From Caulobacter sp. 73W (GTDB lineage: Bacteria > Pseudomonadota > Alphaproteobacteria > Caulobacterales > Caulobacteraceae), in the NCBI RefSeq assembly GCF_041021955.1, contig NZ_CP158375.1, forward strand, positions 3,336,501 to 3,400,500: 64,000 bases of DNA, read 5' to 3'. The translations under genes were made by a program, and so were the position numbers. Below, one piece after another: positions 22,001-29,098 of this stretch. The notes beneath the pieces were generated by a model. It worked only from the letters and a program-made list of their open reading frames with translations, was not told the DNA's origin and searched no databases. Positions within the stretch are counted from its first letter, which is position 1. The number at the start of each line of letters is the position of its first letter.

Positions 22001-22697
22001 TGCTTGATCCCGACCCTTTGAAGGTGAGGTCTCCGTTAAGTTCGAGGACACCTTGGTAGCCGCCGTTGAGAGCGCCGATCGTCTCGGCGTCTTCAATGAT
22101 CAGTCGACCGTTGGCCACCAGGTCGATTGCGGCTCCGTCGGCGATTGCTTCGCCGCCAGTCAGGCGCAGAACGCCTTCCACGGACGTGCGTCCCGTGAGG
22201 CTGTTGCGGCCGGAAAGCGTGGCCTCGGACGAGACGTAAAACGTGCCGGCTCCGCTTATGTCGCCGCTCATCGTCAACGCGCTTGCGGCGCTGATCCAAA
22301 GGCCGCCGCGCCTGATATCGAAATCCGCGTCGGTGGCGCCCGAGAAAGTGAGGGCAAGGACGTCAAGTTCCGACGTGACCGGTCCGTCCAGTGTCACCCC
22401 GGGCCTGAGTTCGACCATCTTGCCGCTGAGATGCAGCGGCCCGTCGAGATGAAGCGCCTCGAACGCAAGCGTCACTCCAACTATAGCCGCCGGGAGCGTG
22501 ATGCTAAGGTTGGGTGCGCCGCTTCCGTTCAGAGTGAGGCCATAGTCGACCCACCCAGTCGCCCACTCCAACCGACTGCCTGAAGGCAGGGAAAACAAAA
22601 TGATGTCGTCCTGCTCATCGCGTCCGGCCTCAATGGCGGTGGAGGCGAGCGAGCCCGGCCCCAGCGGATTGGCATTGGTCACTCTGTAAATCGCCAT
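19038..22697 (-). CDS. Autotransporter-repeat surface protein with RsaA-like C-terminus
   Basis: A 1219-residue probable surface protein. No N-terminal signal peptide is seen (MAIYRVTNANPLGPGSLAST). Residues about 100-960 are a long parallel beta-helix with many autotransporter-associated (PATR) units, e.g. LKTGGGKLTLSHSNTFLGG, VKEGAGTLILSGANTYAG, TKAGAGALRLEGDNTFTG. No autotransporter beta-barrel follows. Instead a Pro/Glu linker (APAPEPEQGPETGPEPQPEF) leads to a helical region and, from about 1050, the module YQFFTGRTPTMSGMGWL..NRFINFAVNLGVQGEG that also ends the RTX protein at 4172 and resembles the RsaA N-terminus. GAGG lies 10 bases before ATG 22697. Secretion route (type I?) and role (adhesin?) are inferred. 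Confidence 0.85.
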   Translation of the reverse strand: MAIYRVTNANPLGPGSLASTAIEAGRDEQDDIILFSLPSGSRLEWATGWVDYGLTLNGSGAPNLSITLPAAIVGVTLAFEALHLDGPLHLSGKMVELRPGVTLDGPVTSELDVLALTFSGATDADFDIRRGGLWISAASALTMSGDISGAGTFYVSSEATLSGRNSLTGRTSVEGVLRLTGGEAIADGAAIDLVANGRLIIEDAETIGALNGGYQGVLELNGDLTFKGSGSSTFLGLVTGSGGLEVQTGHTLSLRARNDFAGGLTIAGGEVRMEAGSQGSGDIVLDAGKLTTFGAAELLNEVIIRPDGGLFDNFSVLTLGGRLSGSGRLTKAGGGELFLKEGGDFTGDILIIQGALRTGSDALSMSTKVTIRGGATFIAAGTAVGSVNVAGTLQLEGRVAVAGAADDIVSGAITGAGSLLKTGGGKLTLSHSNTFLGGLKIADGSTLLVTADGAAGAGTLTLDQSTLATEAGKNVSLSNAVAFIDAITIDALGDSNLMLSGAVSGSATIVKEGAGTLILSGANTYAGELRITDGVVAARAATALGTASIELSAMLDLQGGIAIGNDIKVEGEGVLGSAGSTNTINGQISGSGHLIIRAPNNLEIAGDSVHTGATTIEVGILVSRNGDAIGDTSALTIDTSGRLFLHRDETVGSLAGGGMVQFLTASDLTVGGDDSSTTFSGQLIEPSGRLIKIGTGVLTLTGDNAGTSAYGAPEDAGASGTVIEGGTVRIGAGGAFGMIRGNVLNNARLVFDRSDDVRFGALGVTESGVISGTGSLTKAGAGALRLEGDNTFTGPTVVQAGTLSIGGKHASSITVASGATLTGDGKISGAVSVQGGGFLAVEYGAGALEIGDLSLGDGSLSFGLGGTGTTAARRLDVTGSVSLDGGILRHFVLSGFAASPDQTILLIDNDGTDAVNGTFEGLAEGAVVEIDETDFRISYRGGDGNDITLRSAAAPAPEPEQGPETGPEPQPEFTAPQIRELFAAAAGFASNSPKAQASNITLADGTVAPNPAFEAAMRLARLIAQFEAGIIDRDGLIEGVTDISAPTSGVALQAYQFFTGRTPTMSGMGWLIDSASNANDLTDPYYARFNEVNRFINFAVNLGVQGEGRAAFEAKFGALDFAAAVRLAYDMVIGLDDARAAGIDVGAALAWIASQEGYFDAFAGSDLGGKAAMIGYIMQAGLEGRVGRYHEATRDFINSSFEGAPAYHVDLVGGQHLGG

Positions 22698-23538
22698 CTG
22701 AAGCTAACCTCGGTAGAGCGCGAGCGTGCAGCCGCGAGGCAGGGGCGCCCCGCGTGCTGACGCCGCTGTTTTAAAGAAAGCCCGATCGCCCCGGGCGGTA
22801 GTCGCTTGGGCTGGATGCTCGAGACAAAGCAATGCGATGCGGCATCAACTTGGACACCTGCTGCAGATTTATTCCGTTAGTCGAAGCTGCGCCAATCTAT
22901 GAATGATCATCTTTGCTGATCTTGCCGTCGTCTTTCGCCTGATGCTTTTGACTATCATGGCCCGGCGGAAGCGGTGTGCGAAGCGTTGCTCATTTTGGGG
23001 CGTCGCCTAGGCTCAGGCGCCCTCGCGTGCGCTGGGCGGGCCACCGGCGGCATCTTCGTCGACCTTGCGCCACGCACGGCCCATTCCTGAGCGGCCGCGC
23101 CATGTCCGCCAAGTGCGGCGACGAGAGCGGTCAGACCACCCAACGATCGAGCCGGCTTGTCGAATGAATCGAGGCGGGCGCGTCGAGCATGGGGTGCGTT
23201 CGCGCGGGATCGTCGCCATGAACCCAAAGTCGCCAAACGCTTTGAGCGTGGCGCGCGTGCGACGAGGTCGGCTCGGCGATGCGTTCGGCGAGGCGGGGTT
23301 TGAACCGCCCGCGGCGGCTGCCGACGCCGCATCGGATCAATCCGCACGGTTTGACAAACAGACCAGCCCCGCCCACCCTTGGCGTCATGTGCTCACGTCC
23401 GGCATTTCGGCGGTTCTTTCATCACGGCGGGAGCCTTCAGGCAGGCTCCTAGCCCCGGATGCGCGCAGCCGCGCGACGTCCGGGGATGATCGCCTGACCG
23501 CCGGCGCCGCCGGCCCCTCCCGATTGAACGAGCACATC
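22698..23538. other. 841-base gap: promoter region and structured leader
   Basis: No gene is supported. Bases 22740-22970 are relatively AT-rich and probably carry the leftward promoter of the surface-protein gene. Bases 23065-23520 can be read rightwards in frame with the Rnk-like gene, but the peptide is low-complexity Arg/Ala and has no family features, and the homologous part starts only at 23539. Two hairpins near the 3' end are listed separately. A tRNA-like string near 23290 was examined and rejected. Confidence 0.45.
23430..23485 (+). promoter_or_regulatory. Two consecutive hairpins upstream of rnk-like gene
   Basis: Hairpin 1: GGAGCCT (23430-23436) pairs with AGGCTCC (23443-23449) around a 6-base loop. 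Hairpin 2: CCCCGGA (23453-23459) pairs with TCCGGGG (23479-23485), enclosing an inner GCGCG/CGCGC stem. They stand 50-110 bases before the start codon and lack a T-run, so they look like structured 5' leader RNA rather than a terminator. Function unknown. Confidence 0.45.
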
Positions 23539-23952
23539 ATGCAACGCCTCGAGGCCGCCCGCGCGCGGCCGCCCATCGTCCTCGCCGAGAGCGAGGCCGA
23601 CCGCCTGACCCTGCTGGCCCAGCAGACCCTTCCCGCCGGCGGCGCCCAGCTTCTCCTGCAGGAGATCGAACGCGCCGCCATCGTCTCCGACGACGCGCTG
23701 CCCGCGGATGTCGTGCGCATGCACGCCGTCGTCGAGTTCGTGGACGAGGGCCGCGACCAGCGCCGCACCGTGGTGCTGGTCTATCCGCGCGAGGCCGACA
23801 TCGCCGCCGGCAAGGTGTCGATCACCTCGCCCGTCGGGGCGGGCCTGATCGGCCTGTCGACGGGCCAGGAGATCTCGTGGCCCGACCGCGACGGACGGGA
23901 GCGTCCGCTGCGAATCCTCCGCGTCCGGGCGCCGGAGCGGCTGGCCTTCTGA
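23539..23952 (+). CDS. rnk: Rnk-like GreA/GreB-family factor
   Basis: A 137-residue protein of the Rnk family (nucleoside diphosphate kinase regulator), which binds RNA polymerase through a GreA/GreB-like C-terminal domain. N-terminus RPPIVLAESEADRLTLLAQQ is the short Rnk helical arm; the C-terminal domain shows VRMHAVVEFVDEG, RTVVLVYPREADIAAGKVS and SPVGAGLIGLSTGQEISWP. Start ATG 23539 fits family length, although the ribosome site is weak (a TTG 15 bases upstream is an alternative). Role in transcription is inferred from the family. Confidence 0.88.
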   Translation: MQRLEAARARPPIVLAESEADRLTLLAQQTLPAGGAQLLLQEIERAAIVSDDALPADVVRMHAVVEFVDEGRDQRRTVVLVYPREADIAAGKVSITSPVGAGLIGLSTGQEISWPDRDGRERPLRILRVRAPERLAF

Positions 23953-24120
23953 GTGCGCCTTTCGTCCGCCTGCCTCTCCCGTCAAGGCGGAGGGACGGAC
24001 ACGGAGTGTCCTGGGCTTCGTTCTGATCCCTCCCCCACGCGTGGGGGAGGGATTGGCGAGGCGACGGACCCAACCTCATGCCTCGCCCGTTGGGATTCAG
24101 ACCCCAACCGCGAGGCTCCC

Positions 24121-24576
24121 ATGATCCGCTCCATCCTCATCGGCCTGGCGACCGGCCAGCGGTCGCTTACTCCCATCGCCGTGGTGGCGCACGCCGCGCG
24201 GCGGGGGCGGGCGGCGCCTTTGCCGCTGCTGTCCAATCCCATCGTGGCGACGGGGCTGGCCGGCCTGGCGGCGGCGGAGATGGGCGGAGACAAGATGAAG
24301 TCCGCGCCGGACCGCATCGTGCCGATCGGCATGGCGGTGCGGCTGATCACCGGGGCCTTCGCCGGGGCGGCGGTGGCGCGGCAGGGGCATCGCCGGTCAG
24401 GAGCGGCCCTGGGCGCGGCGGCGGCGGTGATCGGGGCCTATGTGGGCTTTGACCTGCGGATGCGGGCCCTGCGCCGCTATGGCCAGACGCCGAGCGGCCT
24501 GGTGGAGGACGCCCTGACCCTGGCCTCGGCGCTGGCCGTGACCGGCGGCGGCCGGCGGGCGGCCCCGGCGCGGTGA
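24121..24576 (+). CDS. DUF4126-like membrane protein
   Basis: A 151-residue hydrophobic protein, glycine/alanine-rich, with three to four probable membrane segments (NPIVATGLAGLAAAEMGGDK, MAVRLITGAFAGAAVARQG, GAALGAAAAVIGAYVGFDLR). The SILIGLATGQRSLTPIAVVA start and the KMKSAPDRIVP turn fit DUF4126, a family of unknown function. GAGG sits six bases before ATG 24121. It is convergent with the small membrane-protein gene that follows. Confidence 0.75.
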   Translation: MIRSILIGLATGQRSLTPIAVVAHAARRGRAAPLPLLSNPIVATGLAGLAAAEMGGDKMKSAPDRIVPIGMAVRLITGAFAGAAVARQGHRRSGAALGAAAAVIGAYVGFDLRMRALRRYGQTPSGLVEDALTLASALAVTGGGRRAAPAR

Positions 24577-24598
24577 GCCGGGGCGCCGAAACGAAGCG

Positions 24599-24760
24599 CT
24601 AGAACAGGCCCGCGCGCTGGGCGATGACCACGGCGGCGGCGATGAGAATCAGGGCTTGGATGATCTGGTTGAACGGCGAGGGCAAGGGCAGCTTCTGCAC
24701 GGCCCAGGCGATGAGCGCGGCGACGACCAGGACGATGATGGCGAAGATCAGAAGTGACAT
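24599..24760 (-). CDS. 53-residue two-helix membrane protein
   Basis: A short gene: ATG 24760 with GAGG seven bases upstream, stop at 24599. The product MSLLIFAIIVLVVAALIAWA..LPSPFNQIIQALILIAAAVV has two hydrophobic helices joined by a short KLPLPSPFNQ turn. Size and layout fit the small membrane proteins sometimes called the Thivi_2564 family, whose function is not known. It stands alone, convergent with the DUF4126-like gene. Confidence 0.75.
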   Translation of the reverse strand: MSLLIFAIIVLVVAALIAWAVQKLPLPSPFNQIIQALILIAAAVVIAQRAGLF

Positions 24761-24899
24761 GGAAGAGCCTCGTTAGGCGGCTGCGCCGCGGTGTGAGGCT
24801 TAAGCGTGCGCGAAGCTTAAGTGTTCCCAATCACCGCCCAGGGTTCGACGAGATGGCCTTGTGCCTGTACCGTCCGACGGGACTGGGGCCTGAGCCTTC

Positions 24900-25142
24900 A
24901 TGAAGACGATCGACATCGACGAGGCCAGAGCCAACTTCGAAGCGCTGATCGCGGCGACGGCGGCAAGTGGCGAAGGCTTCGTTCTCACCCGTAACGGGGT
25001 GGCGATCGCCCGTGTGCTACCCATAACGACCAAGGTGGCGGCCCCCGCCACGCGCATTGGCTTCATGAAGGGCAAGCTCGGGATTTCGTGTGACACGAAC
25101 CCTTCCCTGGACGACGAAGTTCGCGCGCTGTTCGAAGGCTAG
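24900..25142 (+). CDS. Phd/YefM-type antitoxin without a toxin partner
   Basis: An 80-residue protein with the Phd/VapB pattern: MKTIDIDEARANFEALIA, GEGFVLTRNGVAIARVLPIT and the toxin-binding tail RIGFMKGKLGI..LDDEVRALFEG. Such antitoxins bind DNA with the N-terminal half and wrap a PIN or Doc toxin with the C-terminal half. No toxin follows: after the stop at 25142 there are 30 bases, then the end of a gene on the other strand, and no toxin precedes it. It is either an orphan antitoxin, or it neutralises a toxin elsewhere. Confidence 0.85.
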   Translation: MKTIDIDEARANFEALIAATAASGEGFVLTRNGVAIARVLPITTKVAAPATRIGFMKGKLGISCDTNPSLDDEVRALFEG

Positions 25143-25172
25143 CGGCCGGCGTTTTGCATCCGGCCCCGCGCC

Positions 25173-25817
25173 TTACTTCGCCCGCTTACCCTGCGTGTTG
25201 GTCCAGGCGACGATGTCGGCCAGCACTTTCGCCGTCGCCTGGTCGTAGGCGGCGACGATGGGGCCCTGGCGGTTGTCGGCGGCGCGGACGGTGGCGCTGA
25301 ACATGCGGTCGTCCAGCAAGGTGCGGTCGGCGGTCTTCAGCAGCACGCCGCGCACCGAGACGGTGACGGCGGGCGGGGCCTTCTCCCCGTTATCGTAGCG
25401 CGCCTCGAAGGTGCGCACGTCCAGCCGCATGGCCATGTCGGCCGACTGGCGCTCGCCCCGGGCGATCAGGCGGGCGGCGCCGGGATTGGCGTCGAAGGCC
25501 TTCTGCACGGCCTCGTCCCACAGGACGATGGCGGGGGCGATCCAGCGGGCTTCGGCCACATACGCCGCCTCGCCGCCGGGGGAGATGGTCAGGATCTGGT
25601 CGCCGGCGGCCGGGCGGGTGAAGCTGCTGGGCGGCTTGAGCACCCCAATCACATCGCCCGCATTGCCGGCTGGCGCGTCGGCCGCCGGCGTATCGCCGAA
25701 GCGGTACATCTGGGCCGGGTCCGATTTCGGAAACAGCGAGATGCAGCCGCCCAGGCCAAGCGGCAGGGCGAGGGCGGCGGTCAGCGCCAGGGCCCTGAAG
25801 GTGCGCGAGGGGGTCAC
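25173..25817 (-). CDS. Mla-type ABC transporter auxiliary lipoprotein (PqiC/LptO-like)
   Basis: A 214-residue lipoprotein: signal sequence TFRALALTAALALPLGLGGC with lipobox LGGC (Cys about residue 24). The start is GTG 25817, four bases overlapping the MCE gene stop (GTGA), with AGTGGAG upstream; this gives a normal lipoprotein signal. The body matches the ABC-type transport auxiliary domain found with MCE systems (YRFGDTP, WDEAVQKAF, ADMAMRLDVRTFEARY, TADRTLLDDRMFSATVRA). It is the last gene of the mla operon and probably sits in the periplasmic face of the outer membrane. Confidence 0.85.
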   Translation of the reverse strand: MTPSRTFRALALTAALALPLGLGGCISLFPKSDPAQMYRFGDTPAADAPAGNAGDVIGVLKPPSSFTRPAAGDQILTISPGGEAAYVAEARWIAPAIVLWDEAVQKAFDANPGAARLIARGERQSADMAMRLDVRTFEARYDNGEKAPPAVTVSVRGVLLKTADRTLLDDRMFSATVRAADNRQGPIVAAYDQATAKVLADIVAWTNTQGKRAK

Positions 25818-26752
25818 GGCTTGATCTCCACTTCCTTGGCGGGCGACTTGCTGACGAGTGTGCGCGGGTTCTGCTCCACCCGGCCGACCAGGCGGTCGAG
25901 GGATTCGGCGGCGTCCTGCAGGGTGACGATGGCGCTGGTCAGCTGGGGCAGGCCCTGGCGGGCGAACTCGCTGGTCGGCTGCTTCAGCTCGTTGACCATG
26001 CCGCGCACGTCCTTGGCGGCCAGCGAGATCTCGTTGGCGGCGCTGCTCAGCTCGCGCAGGGTCTTGCGGCCGTCGCCGTCCACCAGGCTGTTGGTGTTCT
26101 CGATCAGTTTCTGGGCCGACTGGACCGAGGCGTCGATGGATTGCAGGGCCTTTTGCGCGTCGGCGATGATCGCCTTGCGCTCGCGCAGCTCGGCGGTCAC
26201 GGCCTGGACGTCGTCGAGGCTGGCGCTGAAGGTCTTGATGTTGTCGTCGGACAGGACGCGGTTGACGCGGTCCAGGGCCTCGATGGTGCGGGTCAGCACC
26301 GTGCCGCCGCCTTCCAGCAGGTCGGAAAGGGCGCTGCGCTGGGTGCGCAGGACCGGAATCTGGTTGTCGGGCACCGTGTCCTTGAGCAGCGGGTTGGTCG
26401 GCTGACCGGCGGTGATCTGGACGTAGTTCACGCCCGTGATGCCTTGCGGCTCCAGCGTGGCGTAGCTGTCGGTGCGGATCGGCACGTCGGAGGTGACGCG
26501 GGCGCGGGCGATGACGCGGTTGGGGTCGCGCTTGTCCAGGCCGATCTCGGTGACCTCGCCGACCTTGATGCCGTTGAAGTGGACCTCGCCGCCCTCGGAC
26601 AGGCCGCGCACGGGGCCGATGAACAGGATGTCGTACTGGTCGTACTCGCGGTTGAACTGCAGCCGCGCCAGCCAGACGACGAAGACCACCAGGCCCACGA
26701 ACAGGGCCAGGGAGATGATCCCGACGAGACCGTAGTTGGCGTTTCTCTCCAT
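25814..26752 (-). CDS. mlaD: MCE/MlaD-family lipid-transport protein
   Basis: A 312-residue periplasmic component anchored by one N-terminal helix (NYGLVGIISLALFVGLVVFV). The MCE domain follows at about 40-120 (YDILFIGPVRGLSEGGEVHF, NGIKVGEVTEIGLDK, LEPQGITGVNYVQITAG). Residues 150-300 are a long predicted coiled coil (RVLSDDNIKTFSASLDDVQA, ASVQSAQKLIENTNSLVDG). MCE rings with helical tails form channels that move phospholipid between the membranes. It follows the ATPase gene by 15 bases and overlaps the lipoprotein gene by four. Confidence 0.93.
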   Translation of the reverse strand: MERNANYGLVGIISLALFVGLVVFVVWLARLQFNREYDQYDILFIGPVRGLSEGGEVHFNGIKVGEVTEIGLDKRDPNRVIARARVTSDVPIRTDSYATLEPQGITGVNYVQITAGQPTNPLLKDTVPDNQIPVLRTQRSALSDLLEGGGTVLTRTIEALDRVNRVLSDDNIKTFSASLDDVQAVTAELRERKAIIADAQKALQSIDASVQSAQKLIENTNSLVDGDGRKTLRELSSAANEISLAAKDVRGMVNELKQPTSEFARQGLPQLTSAIVTLQDAAESLDRLVGRVEQNPRTLVSKSPAKEVEIKP

Positions 26753-26767
26753 CGTACTCGTCTTTCC

Positions 26768-27586
26768 CTAGCCCGCCTGACGGGCCGTTTGCGCCGCGCG
26801 TCCGCGCTTGCCCAGGAAATACTCCTGGATCCACGGATGATCGGAACGCTCAAGTTTCGAGATCGGCGCCGCGGCCACGACCTTCTTGTCGGCGATGACG
26901 GCGACGCGGTCGGTGATGGCGTAGAGGCTGTCCAGATCGTGGGTGATCATGAACACCGTCAGGTCCAGGCTGTCGGACAGGTCCTTGATCAGCTCGTCGA
27001 AGGCCGCCGCGCCGATGGGGTCCAGGCCCGCCGTCGGCTCGTCCAGGAACAAAAGCTCGGGGTCCATGGCCAGGGCGCGGGCCAGGCCGGCGCGCTTGCG
27101 CATGCCGCCCGACAGCTCGGCGGGCTTCAGGGCGCCGGCGCGGGCCGGCAGGCCGGCCAAGGCGATCTTCAGGTCGGCCAGTTGCTCGACTTCGGCCTTG
27201 GGAAGGTCGGTGTGCTCGTAGAGCGGCGCGGCGACGTTCTCGCGCACCGTCAGGTTCGAGAACAGGGCGCCCTGCTGGAAGAGCACGCCCCACTTGCGTT
27301 CGATGGCGCTCCACCGGCGGCGCGAGGCGCGCTGGGTGTCCTGGCCGAACAGCTTGACCTCGCCGCCGTCGGGTTGCTTGAGGCCGATGATGGTGTTGAG
27401 CAGCACCGACTTGCCCGCGCCCGAGCCGCCGACGACGCCCAGCACCTCGCCCCGACGGACGGTCAGGTCCAGGTTCTCGTGGATGACGTTGTCGCCGAAG
27501 CGCGAGACCAAGCCCTTGATCTGGACCGGCGGCGCCTTTTCGTCGAGCAGCTCGTCGTCGCTCAGGTGCTGTTCGTCGGAACTCAT
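26768..27586 (-). CDS. mlaF: MlaF-type ABC transporter ATPase
   Basis: A 272-residue nucleotide-binding subunit. Walker A GGSGAGKSVLLNTI at about 53-66, Q-loop LFQQGALFS, signature LSGGMRKRAGLARALA near 158, Walker B LLFLDEPTAGLDP near 180 and switch His in FMITHDLDSLY near 213. The sequence is of the Mla/Ttg2A kind. The start ATGA overlaps the permease stop, indicating tight coupling. It powers lipid transport through the MlaE permease. Confidence 0.95.
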   Translation of the reverse strand: MSSDEQHLSDDELLDEKAPPVQIKGLVSRFGDNVIHENLDLTVRRGEVLGVVGGSGAGKSVLLNTIIGLKQPDGGEVKLFGQDTQRASRRRWSAIERKWGVLFQQGALFSNLTVRENVAAPLYEHTDLPKAEVEQLADLKIALAGLPARAGALKPAELSGGMRKRAGLARALAMDPELLFLDEPTAGLDPIGAAAFDELIKDLSDSLDLTVFMITHDLDSLYAITDRVAVIADKKVVAAAPISKLERSDHPWIQEYFLGKRGRAAQTARQAG

Positions 27587-28695
27587 ATGGCGAGCTCCAT
27601 GTAGATAAGCGCGAAGATCGCGTCGATCAGGATGATCGAGAAGATCGCGTGCACCACCGCCGCCGTCACCCGCCGACCCAGGCTTTCTACGTCGTTGCCG
27701 ACCTCCAGCCCCTGGCGGCAGCCGATGCAGGCGATGACCGCGGCCATGACGGGCGCCTTGGACAGGCCGACCCAGAAATGCGTGGCGCCGACATTGTCGA
27801 CGATGCGCTGGAAGAAGAAGCCGGGCGACAGGTCCAGCACGCTCCAGGTGACCAGCACACCGCCGGCCAGGCCCGCCAAGGTGGCCACGAAGGTCAAAAG
27901 CGGGATCATGATCAGCAGCGCCAGGAAGCGCGGCAGGACCAGGGCCTCGAACGGATCGACGCCGAGGATCTGCATGGCGTCGATCTCCTGCTGCATCTTC
28001 ATCGAGCCGATCTCGGCGGCGAAGGCGGAGGCGGAGCGGCCAGCCAGCAGCACGGCGGTGATGATGATGTTGAATTCGCGCAGGACGGCGATGCCGATCA
28101 ACTCGACGGCGAACACCTGGGCCCCGAACTGGGTCAGCATGTTGGCGCCAAGCAAGCCGACGACGGCGCCGATGAAGAAGGTGGTGGTGGCCACGATGGG
28201 GATGGCGTCCAGCCCCGCGCGCTCGGCCATGGAAACGATGGCCGCCCAGCGGATCCGCCGCGGATTGGCGAAGCTGCGGACGATGGCCATCATCAGATGG
28301 CCGATGAAGCCCATGGTCTCCCAGAACTCGTGGCCGAGGTTGAACACCCCCCGGCCCAGGCGCTCGACCAGATCGGAGGTGCCGCGACGCTTCGACGTCG
28401 GCGTCGGCTCGGCCTTGACCGCGTTGTCGACCAGGGTCAGCAGGCGGCGGGTCTCGGGCCGCGAGACGATCTTCTTCTTCTCGACGTCGCAGCCGGCGCG
28501 GATGACCGCATAGGCGCCGGCCGTGTCGAAGCGGCCGATCTGGCGCAGGTCGAAGACGGCCGCGTCATTGCCCGACACCGCCTGCGACAGGCGGGCAGGG
28601 GCGTCCTCCAGGGTCGTGGCCGTCCAGTCGCCCGTCAGCACGGCGGTCGCGCCCTGCTCGGTCGTCTCGACGTGGAAGTCGGCGTTGGTTTCCAT
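27583..28695 (-). CDS. mlaE: MlaE-type permease with N-terminal STAS-like segment
   Basis: A 370-residue inner-membrane permease. Residues 1-95 form a STAS-like domain (VETTEQGATAVLTGDWTAT, AAVFDLRQIGRFDTAGAYAV), the role played by separate MlaB in E. coli. Residues 130-370 are the MlaE/YrbE core with five to six membrane helices (TTFFIGAVVGLLGANMLTQF, AGRSASAFAAEIGSMKMQQE, EIDAMQILGVDPFEALVLPR). Start ATG 28695 is preferred over an in-frame TTG at 28713. First gene of mlaE-mlaF-mlaD-lipoprotein; no mlaC is in the window. Confidence 0.94.
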   Translation of the reverse strand: METNADFHVETTEQGATAVLTGDWTATTLEDAPARLSQAVSGNDAAVFDLRQIGRFDTAGAYAVIRAGCDVEKKKIVSRPETRRLLTLVDNAVKAEPTPTSKRRGTSDLVERLGRGVFNLGHEFWETMGFIGHLMMAIVRSFANPRRIRWAAIVSMAERAGLDAIPIVATTTFFIGAVVGLLGANMLTQFGAQVFAVELIGIAVLREFNIIITAVLLAGRSASAFAAEIGSMKMQQEIDAMQILGVDPFEALVLPRFLALLIMIPLLTFVATLAGLAGGVLVTWSVLDLSPGFFFQRIVDNVGATHFWVGLSKAPVMAAVIACIGCRQGLEVGNDVESLGRRVTAAVVHAIFSIILIDAIFALIYMELAI

Positions 28696-28818
28696 CAGCC
28701 CCAGAACTCGCAAGCCCCATACGGGACAACCCGCACAAGCCTGCCATACCTATGCAGGTTCCGAACGTCTTTAAAGCTCAGGTTGTTCCGGAAGCTGGGG
28801 AGAACGCCTCGCCGGGGC

Positions 28819-29034
28819 TCAGGCGTCCTGCTTCCAGCTGCGGTCGCGGGTGGCGCGATCACGGCGGGTGTGGCGGCGGAAGGTCATCACCTGCTCGGCC
28901 AGGCTGGCGTCGTCTTCCAGCAGAACGCGCAAGGACGCGATCTCGGCGTTGATCAGGTCACGCTCCAGCGAGCCGGCGATCAGGGAGTCCGTGCGCGTTT
29001 CGAGCTTGCGGATCGTGCATTCGATGGCGCTCAT
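28819..29034 (-). CDS. Small helical protein, unknown
   Basis: A 71-residue protein with an excellent ribosome site (GGGAGG six bases before ATG 29034). The sequence MSAIECTIRKLETRTDSLIA..LERDLINAEIASLRVLLEDD is amphipathic and likely coiled coil, ending in a basic tail (FRRHTRRDRATRDRSWKQDA). No family recognised. It lies between mlaE and fadE, all on the minus strand, but with gaps that make a shared operon uncertain. Confidence 0.7.
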   Translation of the reverse strand: MSAIECTIRKLETRTDSLIAGSLERDLINAEIASLRVLLEDDASLAEQVMTFRRHTRRDRATRDRSWKQDA

Positions 29035-29098
29035 GGTCGTCCTCCCTCTGTCGGCTTCCCGTCCTAGATGGTTCGCCGGCGAAGGATCGCAAGACCCC

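Noticed and set aside
23285..23345. tRNA-like string GGTTTGAACC in the gap before the Rnk-like gene
   Set aside because: On either strand the T-stem has only two pairs, and no acceptor, D or anticodon arm can be drawn.
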